Positions 9,095 through 15,847 of a stretch of DNA of 58,671 bases are shown here, one piece after another. Source of the stretch: Desulfotomaculum sp. (GTDB lineage Bacteria > Bacillota > Desulfotomaculia > Desulfotomaculales > Nap2-2B); NCBI GenBank assembly GCA_003485325.1, contig DMZI01000067.1, positions 4,361 through 63,031 of the forward strand. Reading direction: 5' to 3'. The notes under the pieces are model-generated. The model worked only from the letters and a program-made list of their open reading frames with translations, was not told the origin of the DNA and did no database searches. The translations under genes were made by a program, and so were the position numbers. Within the stretch, counting starts at the first letter, position 1. Each line of letters starts with the position of its first letter.

Positions 9095-10213
9095 ATGCGG
9101 ACAGGCATCGCGAACCTGCCGTTGCATCCCGGAAAATGCCCATCCTGGCTTTTCAGCCTGATGAAAGAGCTTGGGGCGGCCATTATTCAGGTGATTGTCG
9201 AAGAATACGGGCCGGGAGAAGTTTTAAAGCGTTTTTCCGACCCGGTCTGGTTTCAGGCGTTCGGCAGCGTTTTGGGCTTTGATTGGCATTCCTCCGGCCT
9301 GACAACAACTGTATGCGCCGCCCTCAAAGAAGGACTTGCCCCCCGGCAGGGTGAACTCGGCCTGTTCCTTGCCGGAGGCAAGGGAAGAACTTCCCGTCAT
9401 ACGCCGCATGAAATAGACCACGCCTGTGAAAGGTTCGGACTTCCTTCTACACTTGAAGATCTTAAATACGCCAGCAGGATGGCGGCCAAGGTCGATAGCG
9501 CCGCTGTTCAGGACGGCTATCAGCTCTATCATCATTTTTTTGTTTTTCTTAAAGACGGTTCCTGGTCCGTCGTCCAGCAGGGATTAAACGATCAAACCGG
9601 TTGGGCGCGGCGCTACCATTGGCTGAGCAGCGGGTTAACCGATTTTGTCTGTGAACCTCACACCGCTGTTTGCGGAAGCAGGAGCGCAAAAGTACTGAAC
9701 ATGGTGGCTTACGAAAACGATCAGGCAAGGAACGCTGTCGCCTTCCTGTCCAGGGAAAAGCCGGAATCCACTCTGAAAGAGATTAGAAAAATCACTGAAA
9801 GCCAATCTTTTAAAACACTTGATCTGCCCTACCGGCACAACATACCCTCCTCGTCGCACATCAACAGGGTTTTGCTGAACACCTACCAGAATCAGCCTGC
9901 AGATTTCGAAAAACTGCTTTCCACTACAAATGCCGGACCGGCGACGATCAGGGCGCTGGCCCTTGTTGCGGAAGTGGCCTGCGGCGTAAGCTTAAGCTTC
10001 CGGGACCCTGTCCGCTACACTTTCGCCCACGGCGGTAAAGACGGGATTCCCTACCCGGTGGACAGGTCAAACTACCAAAAGTCAATTTCAGCTCTTGAGG
10101 ATGCCCTGCGCCGGGCTAAAACAGGCGATACGGTGAAGTTAAAAGCCCTGCGCCGGCTCGCCGAAATGGAAAAAAACCTATCCGCAAACCCGAACACACT
10201 GCGCCAGTTATAA
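9095..10213 (+). CDS. DUF763 family protein
   Basis: A 372-residue soluble protein starting MRTGIANLPLHPGKCPSWLF, the conserved opening of DUF763. Other conserved parts are KDGSWSVVQQGLN near residue 155, LPYRHNIPSSSHINRVLLN and the C-terminal FAHGGKDGIPYPVDRSNY. DUF763 is widespread in archaea and deep-branching bacteria and has no established function; the conserved polar motifs suggest an enzyme or nucleic-acid-binding protein. It ends the plus-strand run that begins with DUF1614. Start ATG 9095 matches the family N-terminus. Confidence 0.85.
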   Translation: MRTGIANLPLHPGKCPSWLFSLMKELGAAIIQVIVEEYGPGEVLKRFSDPVWFQAFGSVLGFDWHSSGLTTTVCAALKEGLAPRQGELGLFLAGGKGRTSRHTPHEIDHACERFGLPSTLEDLKYASRMAAKVDSAAVQDGYQLYHHFFVFLKDGSWSVVQQGLNDQTGWARRYHWLSSGLTDFVCEPHTAVCGSRSAKVLNMVAYENDQARNAVAFLSREKPESTLKEIRKITESQSFKTLDLPYRHNIPSSSHINRVLLNTYQNQPADFEKLLSTTNAGPATIRALALVAEVACGVSLSFRDPVRYTFAHGGKDGIPYPVDRSNYQKSISALEDALRRAKTGDTVKLKALRRLAEMEKNLSANPNTLRQL

Positions 10214-10417
10214 TAGATATAAAGCCTTGTAAAGATTAGGAGCATCGGTAATTAGATTGGGTTATGCAAAGATTTGCGCTTTCTCACACGACAAAACTAC
10301 ATGTAGCCTTTAAATGCAAAATGCCGGAAATTAGCAGTTAACAAAATTAGCAGATTGCTTTAAGAAGATATCCTTTTGATGATTTCACCAGGAATGGCGT
10401 ATAATTAGTTTACGTTC

Positions 10418-10609
10418 TTATTCCCGTGAAGAAGAAAGCCCGGTCCCTTTACAATCAACCCTTTTTACAAACGTTTTACTTGACGTTTGACCTAAATTTA
10501 AACATACAGCAGCCTTGTTTGTGGTAATATCGCAACCAATCATTCTTAATATTACCGCATACTTATTCAATTGTTTCTGTGACATTAAATAAAGCACCCC
10601 GTTATTCAT
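10418..10609 (-). pseudogene. 5' fragment of an insertion-sequence transposase
   Basis: The minus-strand frame reads MSQKQLNKYAVILRMI followed by a segment resembling a helix-turn-helix (TTNKAAVCLNLGQTS) and KRV...GTGL. This is the N-terminus of ISNCY-type transposases (usual form: MxQKQLNRYxII...ITxxEAAxxLGLSxRQ). The helix-turn-helix is degraded and the catalytic part is missing, so it is a dead fragment about 60 codons long. Confidence 0.55.
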
Positions 10610-10680
10610 GGTGAAGTTTTATCGCGATAATTAACAAGGTGACATTATCGCATGATAAAAATACCCACAAATTGATTAGG

Positions 10681-10709
10681 TTGACAAACTTTTGTCGAAC
10701 CCTTATAAT
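10681..10709 (+). promoter_or_regulatory. Consensus sigma-A promoter
   Basis: TTGACA at 10681-10686 and TATAAT at 10704-10709 are both perfect, with a 17-base spacer. Transcription would start near 10716 and read through about 270 bases into the c-di-AMP riboswitch and ablAB. It is the best promoter candidate for that operon visible here. Confidence 0.75.
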
Positions 10710-10733
10710 TAAGTTACTCCATAATCCTTCCTA

Positions 10734-10763
10734 GTTTACACTATCCTTGTTTACACTATCCTT
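10734..10763 (+). repeat. Tandem 15-base duplication
   Basis: GTTTACACTATCCTT occurs twice back to back, immediately downstream of the consensus promoter and within the predicted untranslated leader. A second shared motif, GTCGAACCC, occurs at about 10694 (inside the promoter spacer) and again near 10798. Function unknown. Confidence 0.7.
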
Positions 10764-10982
10764 TGAAAATATGGACAGGATGAGGGGGTTTTTTGGTCGA
10801 ACCCGACAACTCATAACAATACATCAAGATGTCAGCATTAATAGGACGTCTACATTGGAATAAAAGACGGTAAAGCCGCTTTTAATATAAGCTTCTTGGT
10901 GGAAGGCCGTATTCTATAGACTCTTTTTATTGTCTTTATAGCAACAATCCGTTAAAGGCCAGGACAAGATTTAATCATTCTA

Positions 10983-11116
10983 AATACTCGCTGAATCCAA
11001 CGTAAAGCCGGAACGGGAGAAACATTTTATGGGGTGAATCACAGATTATATCTATGTAGGGTCAACTCTTTCGATCCGAATCCTCAGCTAATCCCATAAG
11101 CGTTGAAGGAGAAGGT
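10983..11116 (+). promoter_or_regulatory. Cyclic di-AMP riboswitch (ydaO/yuaA class)
   Basis: The stretch holds the conserved blocks of the ydaO class in order: CTGAATCC, GCCGGAACGGGAGAAAC, TGGGGTGAATC, TAGGGT...TCGATCCGAATCC, CAGCTAAtCC, then TAAGCG and GAAGGAGAAGG. All highly conserved purine-rich joining segments are present and the central helix pairs. The class binds two molecules of c-di-AMP and normally turns gene expression off when the messenger is high. It lies 155 bases ahead of ablA on the same strand. Between them is a hairpin candidate (GCATAA...TTATGC, near 11149-11170) that could be part of the expression platform, but it lacks a strong U-tract. Confidence 0.9.
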
Positions 11117-11270
11117 GATTGATATGAATAAATCCTGACTTATTTTTTGCATAAGGCACCAGGTTATGCTTTGTGAGAGACTAGAACAGCAATTTTTAAT
11201 CATTGATGAACAGTTTATTGGTAATTGGAGGAATTAAAGTAAAAACGCTGGTCCCGAAAGGAGATTTTAT

Positions 11271-12560
11271 ATGGCAAGAAAATATAAGGAAATCCCTTTA
11301 TGGCAAAGTATAAATGAGGAACAATGGCAGGATTGGAAATGGCAGTTTGCCAATAGAATTACTACTATTGACGAGCTTGAACAGGTTATTAATCTGACGG
11401 TTGAGGAAAGAATTGGAGTAAAAGAGAGCCTAAAAAAGCTCCGCATGGCAATTACACCCTACTACGCAACACTTATGGATGTAAATGATTCTAACTGCCC
11501 TATAAGAAAACAGGCAGTTCCAACAATATATGAATCCCGTATTTCAAAAAGCGACAGCATTGACCCATTACATGAGGGCGCAGACTCTCCTGTTCCGGGA
11601 CTTACGCACAGGTACCCCGACAGAGTTCTTCTACTTATTACCGATCAGTGTTCAATGTACTGCCGCCATTGTACAAGAAGAAGGTTTGCCGGACATAACG
11701 ACAAAGAACTTTCAATGGAAAAAATCAATAAGGCTTTAAAATATTTAAAGCTGCATAAAGAGGTAAGGGATGTCCTTCTCTCTGGAGGAGATGCGTTATG
11801 TGTCTCCAATGAACGGCTTGAGACGATTATCAAAGCATTGCGAGATATTCCACATATTGAGATTATAAGGATTGGGACAAGAACGCCTGTTGTCATGCCG
11901 ATGAGAATTACACAAGAACTATGCGAAATGCTTAAAAAATATCATCCAATTTGGCTCAATACTCACTTTAACCACCCAAAGGAATTTACGCCTGAAGCAA
12001 AAAAGGCTTGTGAAATGCTTGCAAATGCAGGAATACCTTTAGGAAATCAAACAGTGCTCCTAAAAAAAATAAATGACTGTCCCTACATAATGCGAAGACT
12101 AGTACAGGGCCTGGTAAAAATCAGAGTTAGACCCTACTACCTTTACCAGTGCGATTTATCTGAAGGAATTGAACATTTCAGAACACCGGTTTCTGTCGGG
12201 ATTGAAATAATGGAAATGCTTCAAGGTCATACTTCAGGCTTTGCTGTTCCAACCTTCGTAGTAGATGCACCGGGAGGTGGAGGTAAAATTCCAGTAACTC
12301 CCCAGTACCTGATTTCGCAGTCTTATGAAAAGGTAATACTGCGCAACTTCGAAGGAGTAATTTGCACTTATTCCGAGCCTGTGGATAAAACACGCCAATG
12401 CAATAATTGTAGGCTTTGTGAACAATATAAGAATAGAGAATATAGGGGAATCGAAAAGCTTTATAGGGATGAAAGAGTCTGCCTAATTCCTAGAAGCAAC
12501 GTCCGGATGAACAGGAGGGATCCAAACAATGAATGGGGTGGCGCAATACAGGTCTTGTGA
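11271..12560 (+). CDS. ablA: Lysine 2,3-aminomutase
   Basis: A 429-residue radical-SAM, PLP-dependent enzyme converting L-lysine to L-beta-lysine. The SAM cluster motif CSMYCRHC is at 127-134, followed by TRRRFAGHND. The glycine-rich SAM-binding LSGGDAL follows around residue 168, the PLP-binding region around residue 336 reads VDAPGGGGKIP, and a C-terminal Cys set (CNNCRLC) matches the zinc site of the clostridial enzyme. Downstream and overlapping is ablB, so the pair makes N-epsilon-acetyl-beta-lysine, a compatible solute of methanogens and some anaerobic bacteria. ATG 11271 follows GAAAGGAGA. The upstream c-di-AMP riboswitch implies osmotic control. Confidence 0.95.
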   Translation: MARKYKEIPLWQSINEEQWQDWKWQFANRITTIDELEQVINLTVEERIGVKESLKKLRMAITPYYATLMDVNDSNCPIRKQAVPTIYESRISKSDSIDPLHEGADSPVPGLTHRYPDRVLLLITDQCSMYCRHCTRRRFAGHNDKELSMEKINKALKYLKLHKEVRDVLLSGGDALCVSNERLETIIKALRDIPHIEIIRIGTRTPVVMPMRITQELCEMLKKYHPIWLNTHFNHPKEFTPEAKKACEMLANAGIPLGNQTVLLKKINDCPYIMRRLVQGLVKIRVRPYYLYQCDLSEGIEHFRTPVSVGIEIMEMLQGHTSGFAVPTFVVDAPGGGGKIPVTPQYLISQSYEKVILRNFEGVICTYSEPVDKTRQCNNCRLCEQYKNREYRGIEKLYRDERVCLIPRSNVRMNRRDPNNEWGGAIQVL

Positions 12561-13395
12561 AAATTATGATACAACAGTAAAAGGTGCCAAGGTATATGTG
12601 GATTATATAAATAAAAGGTTAAAAATACTGGATTATCAAAACTCTTCGGAAAATGTCATAACAGAGATCATTAATTTTGCTGAGGAAAAAGGTCTTGGAA
12701 AAATAATTTTTAACTGCCGTAGTTGGTTTTTGCAGACATTCAGAGATCGCGGTTTTGTTGTTGAAGGAATCATTAAAGGGTTCTTTCAAGGAGAGCATGC
12801 GTATTGTGTTTCATACTTCATTGATCCTGGAAGAAAGTCAACTTTAAGTAAGGCAAAGGGGGATTATATTTTATCTCAGTGTTTAAGTGAAAGCAAACAA
12901 AATTATCCCCCTGGAAAATACAATCACCGAATCAGGCAGGCTGACGCAGGCGATATCCCAGAGATGATCAAGCTATTTGCTAAAGTCTTTAAAACCTATC
13001 CTTCCCCTATTTTCAACAGGGACTATCTTGGAAAAGTAATGCTTGAGCAGGCATTGTACAAGGTGGCAGAAGAAGATGGGGAGATTATAAGCGTTGCATC
13101 GGCGGATATGGATAAGTTGAACCTGAACGCCGAAATAACGGATTGTGCTACTTTTCCAGAACACAGGGGAAAGGGTATAATGCGACACTTAATATCTGCA
13201 ATAGAAACTGACCTGCTAAAAAAAGGCTTTTGTACAGTATACAGCCTGTCTCGAGCGGTTAATCCTGGAATAAACAAAACTCTAAGCAGGCTGGAATATA
13301 AATATGGCGGGAGGTTGGTAAACAACTGCCATATATGCGGCGGTTTTGAAGATATGAATATATGGGTAAAAAAATTGGAGAATAAACAAAAATAA
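12529..13395 (+). CDS. ablB: Beta-lysine N6-acetyltransferase
   Basis: A 288-residue GNAT acetyltransferase that completes N-epsilon-acetyl-beta-lysine synthesis from beta-lysine and acetyl-CoA. The C-terminal GNAT domain shows IRQADAGDIPEMIKLFAKVF near residues 132-151 and the acetyl-CoA-binding loop FPEHRGKGIMRHLISAIE around 208-225. The N-terminal part is the family-specific YjbC/AblB extension. ATG 12529 overlaps the end of ablA by 32 bases and sits behind AGGAGGG, indicating translational coupling. It converges on hgcB, whose stop is 40 bases away. Confidence 0.92.
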   Translation: MNGVAQYRSCENYDTTVKGAKVYVDYINKRLKILDYQNSSENVITEIINFAEEKGLGKIIFNCRSWFLQTFRDRGFVVEGIIKGFFQGEHAYCVSYFIDPGRKSTLSKAKGDYILSQCLSESKQNYPPGKYNHRIRQADAGDIPEMIKLFAKVFKTYPSPIFNRDYLGKVMLEQALYKVAEEDGEIISVASADMDKLNLNAEITDCATFPEHRGKGIMRHLISAIETDLLKKGFCTVYSLSRAVNPGINKTLSRLEYKYGGRLVNNCHICGGFEDMNIWVKKLENKQK

Positions 13396-13411
13396 TACCC
13401 TGGACAATGGC

Positions 13412-13446
13412 AGATTGCTGCTAAAGGAACAGCCCTTAGCAGCAGA
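13412..13446. other. Hairpin between convergent ablB and hgcB
   Basis: GCTGCTAA pairs with TTAGCAGC across a 10-12 base loop. One arm covers the final Cys-Cys-stop codons of hgcB. There is no U-tract in either direction, so it is a doubtful terminator. Confidence 0.35.
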
Positions 13447-13705
13447 CCTCACCCTTACCGAATTTACCTTTAATTACCGCATAAGCGCAGCCCACCCCGG
13501 CCGCTACCGAAACGGCGGAAAAAGGGCAGTTTATAGCGCATGCGCCGCACTCCATGCAGGAGTCCCTGTCTCCAATGGCAGCCTTTCCGTTAATAAGCTT
13601 AAATACCTGGTGAGGGCAAACTTCGGCGCAGATCCCGCACCCGGCGCATTTCTCTTCGTCAAGCTCCAGAGTAACCACATTTTTTAGATACTTCAAAGAA
13701 GACAC
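13436..13705 (-). CDS. hgcB: HgcB, ferredoxin of mercury methylation
   Basis: An 89-residue protein with two [4Fe-4S] motifs (C20, C23, C26, C30 and C50, C53, C56, C60), a further conserved Cys at position 73, and a vicinal Cys pair at the extreme C-terminus (88-89). A third isolated Cys plus C-terminal CC distinguishes HgcB from ordinary ferredoxins; HgcB is thought to pass electrons to the HgcA corrinoid and to handle Hg(II) or methylmercury with the C-terminal Cys pair. It begins three bases after the hgcA stop codon, the normal hgcAB arrangement. Start ATG 13705 follows AGAGGTGTC. Confidence 0.93.
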   Translation of the reverse strand: MSSLKYLKNVVTLELDEEKCAGCGICAEVCPHQVFKLINGKAAIGDRDSCMECGACAINCPFSAVSVAAGVGCAYAVIKGKFGKGEVCC

Positions 13706-13708
13706 CTC

Positions 13709-14689
13709 TTATAAAGCAAATTGGGTCAAGACCAGCAGGATAACTCCCAATCCCGCTGAAATTATCGCTGCGGGGAGCGCAACTTTTAACTCCCGCCGAA
13801 CGCCTGACAAAGAAGTAAAAGTGCTTGCGCCGGTGAAATTGACCGCCAGGCAGGATGACAGGGCCGGTAAAATAAGAAGGTAAACCAAAGCCCTATTCCA
13901 GCCGGACGGTATGGACGGAGAAGAGTATAAAATAAGGGCAATAGCCCAGATCAGACCAAGCAGCCACCCTTTCCAGGCAAAAGAACGGCCTGGTATCCAG
14001 GGCAGCAGGGCAGGCGTCAATACGCAGCCCGTAATAACCGCCCCAAGATAAGGCAGCGTTGCTACAAAAGAAACCGACCAGATTTTAAGGAAATTAAGAA
14101 TGAATAAGACCAGGTAAGCGGCAGCAACGAATTTTATAACCCTGACCAGTTCCATGGGTATAAGTACAAGCCTGTCTGCAAAACCAAAGTTAACCCTGCG
14201 CATCTGAGGAGAAGCTTTCATGCCTGCTTCAAGAAAATCAGGAAGATCGCAGGCTCTTACCGGGCCATAGATAACCCTGAAACCGGACATTTTTAATAAT
14301 TTATGGGCAGCCACCCCTACAGCGCTTAGCTGCGGAAGCACCAGCGTACGATGTGAGACTACCCAGGAAAGGTTGGTTACGGCAATCATCCTGGCTATCT
14401 CCGCCGCGCTGAAGGTTCCCTTTCCGGCGGAACACCAGACGTTGACACCCCTCGTGTTGATGATCAGCACCCAGGCGTCGACCCCTGATAACTCCTTTCT
14501 CAAACGGTCAAAAGTCATTTTGTAATTAGCCGTTATCAGTACCGGGGAATCTTCGCCGGGTTCCCCAACCCCATATAGACCGGGGGGAACTTTATATTCC
14601 ATCCGGTTTATACCCCAGCGCACTTTCCACGAGCCCAAAATGTCCTTTGTGGAAAGTTTTGTTGAAATGATCGGAATTTTCCCTGCCAA
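13709..14689 (-). CDS. hgcA: HgcA, corrinoid mercury methyltransferase (core; conserved N-terminus lies upstream of the apparent start)
   Basis: HgcA transfers a methyl group from its corrinoid to Hg(II). The cap-helix motif NVWCSAGKGTF is at residues 83-93 here; the invariant form is N(V/I)WC(A/S)(A/G)GK, and Cys86 would be the lower-axial cobalt ligand. WKVRWGINRM and SPVLITANYKMTFDRLR are also typical. After about residue 180 come five membrane segments, as in known HgcA. The window's longest open frame starts at TTG 14689, but HgcA proteins normally have a GWITG-like segment before the AGKIP motif; this is encoded just upstream, beyond the apparent start, in the same frame (see 14690-14800). 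It precedes hgcB by 3 bases and follows arsR by about 115 bases. Confidence 0.93.
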   Translation of the reverse strand: MAGKIPIISTKLSTKDILGSWKVRWGINRMEYKVPPGLYGVGEPGEDSPVLITANYKMTFDRLRKELSGVDAWVLIINTRGVNVWCSAGKGTFSAAEIARMIAVTNLSWVVSHRTLVLPQLSAVGVAAHKLLKMSGFRVIYGPVRACDLPDFLEAGMKASPQMRRVNFGFADRLVLIPMELVRVIKFVAAAYLVLFILNFLKIWSVSFVATLPYLGAVITGCVLTPALLPWIPGRSFAWKGWLLGLIWAIALILYSSPSIPSGWNRALVYLLILPALSSCLAVNFTGASTFTSLSGVRRELKVALPAAIISAGLGVILLVLTQFAL

Positions 14690-14800
14690 AGTAGTCTTAT
14701 GTCCGGTGATCCACCCGGCGTCGGTTGGAAGAAGAGGAACCTCCTCCTGCAGATCAGGTCCTCAACATGTTTCGCGCAAAACATCTTCCTCAACCGCCAA
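14690..14800 (-). other. hgcA: In-frame 5' extension of hgcA through a TGA codon, with SECIS-like hairpin
   Basis: On the minus strand a TTG at 14800, 8 bases behind AAAAGGGG, opens a frame that reads MAVEEDVLRETC, then TGA (14764-14762), then GPDLQEEVPLLPTDAGWITG and continues without interruption into hgcA (111 bases = 37 codons). The GWITG...AGK(I/V)P stretch is part of the conserved N-terminus of HgcA as I know the family. No ATG, GTG or TTG exists between the TGA and TTG 14689. Bases 20-22 positions after the TGA form a hairpin: a 7-bp stem (one G-U pair, arms 14748-14742 and 14738-14732) with loop GGU (14741-14739). A loop GGU about 18-20 bases after UGA is the arrangement of the E. coli fdhF SECIS. 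So the TGA may encode selenocysteine; a nonsense mutation is the main alternative. Confidence 0.6.
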
Positions 14801-14914
14801 TCTTCTCACCCCTTTTAGTAAATGTTTGTGACAATGGGACGGGGTTGTTGACATATTTTAATCCTTCAAGTGGCCCACTCTCCAGCCTTATCCTTACAAA
14901 CTTAAATCTTTAAG

Positions 14915-15202
14915 CTACAGCAGCAATTGAAACTGGTCGTTTAAGGCCGAGAGATATTCTTTCAATGTCTCTTCTTTAAAATAGTAGTAGTTCCACCTGC
15001 CCCTGGTTTCTTCCCGGATGAGGTCGGCTTCCTTTAATTCCCTGATGTGGTAGGAGACCCTTGATTGAAGCAAGCCCGTATCGTCAACCAGATGGCAGAC
15101 ACACAGCCACTTATCTTCACAGCATTTTTTGCCGGCGATTCGCCTGAGTATCTCCAGGCGCAAGGGATCAGATAAAGCTTTGGCTATTTTTAAAACGTCC
15201 AT
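14915..15202 (-). CDS. ArsR family transcriptional regulator
   Basis: A 95-residue winged-helix repressor with the ArsR core LSDPLRLEILRRI at about 10-22, a Cys-rich insert (KKCCEDKWLCVCHLV at 25-39) that contains the ELCVC-like metal/metalloid motif, and the recognition helix QSRVSYHIRELKEADLI. The insert Cys residues could sense As(III), Hg or another thiophilic ligand. The frame is open to 15250, but ATG 15202 follows AGGTGA and gives the family's normal N-terminus. It precedes hgcA on the same strand; ArsR-like regulators are often found next to hgcAB, so it is a plausible regulator of the pair as well as of itself. Confidence 0.88.
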   Translation of the reverse strand: MDVLKIAKALSDPLRLEILRRIAGKKCCEDKWLCVCHLVDDTGLLQSRVSYHIRELKEADLIREETRGRWNYYYFKEETLKEYLSALNDQFQLLL

Positions 15203-15225
15203 TATTTCACCTGCTATTTTTGATA

Positions 15226-15250
15226 ATATCAAATATATTTGATGTGTCAA
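15226..15250 (-). promoter_or_regulatory. arsR promoter with palindromic operator
   Basis: A perfect 16-base palindrome ATCAAATATATTTGAT (15228-15243) lies directly downstream of a minus-strand TTGACA (15250-15245). The palindrome fills the space between this -35 box and the likely -10, 25 bases before the arsR ATG. This is the usual architecture for ArsR autoregulation, so binding would block polymerase. Confidence 0.75.
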
Positions 15251-15414
15251 TACATAAAAAATTTCTTTAAAAAGCTAACTACTATCTATCCAGATATTTA
15301 TATATCCTTTTAATCCTGCTCGGCTGTGTCGCGGTCAAAAGCTCCTCCCTGCTTTTTAGGTCAGAAATGCCCTCGTCGCAAAAGAACCTTTCTCCAGTAT
15401 TACCTTTCCTTTTT

Positions 15415-15663
15415 TTACTTGGATTTAGCGATATACTTTTTATATTCTGCAAGTAGAGCTTTCCTATATTCGGACTCGGCGCATTCTGGAATATAATTTT
15501 TATACCCTACTATTTCCAACAGTTTTTGAGCAACTTCATTATCCAGTAGATTAAGGTCTCTTACGTCCATAAAAGCCTGCTCCAGCTCTAGCAACCCCGT
15601 TATTTTATCACCAATTTTTAGCTTATAAACTATAGGTGCGTTAGAACCGCAGCAACTGTACAT
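15415..15663 (-). CDS. Small Cys-containing protein, paralogue of the gene at 17216-17503
   Basis: An 82-residue protein starting MYSCCGSNAP, then IVYKLKIGDKITGLLELEQAF, a helical middle with LLEIVGYKNYIPE and a C-terminal EYRKALLAEYKKYIAK. The gene at 17216-17503 shares the same pattern (IYKI..GDMIGLAGVEQAFLEV, LFEIV..INFIPES, Y..AL..AYRNY). I recall similar small proteins near ArsR, thiol-redox and permease genes in anaerobes, but I cannot name the family. The N-terminal Cys-Cys could bind metal or act in redox. It is upstream of arsR-hgcAB on the same strand, so a role in the same response is possible. ATG 15663 follows GAAGG. Confidence 0.65.
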   Translation of the reverse strand: MYSCCGSNAPIVYKLKIGDKITGLLELEQAFMDVRDLNLLDNEVAQKLLEIVGYKNYIPECAESEYRKALLAEYKKYIAKSK

Positions 15664-15847
15664 TTATTAATTACCTTCTTTTCATTACATCTGTTTTTAT
15701 GAGTATAAACTAAAGTGGGCTACGCCCACAACTCAATTATCAGTCAGGATAAGCTAATTCAATTAAATTTACACCGGAATAGGAAAATGCGTTACCGATC
15801 CTGTATAATGTTTAGCGTCCAAACCAAAATACAACAGGAGGCAACGC

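Noticed and set aside
10734..10763. Short tandem repeat as a CRISPR trace
   Set aside because: Only two abutting copies, no spacers and no cas genes.
13415..13687. 90-codon plus-strand frame opposite hgcB
   Set aside because: Antisense shadow of the ferredoxin gene; the Cys spacing of HgcB on the other strand is decisive.
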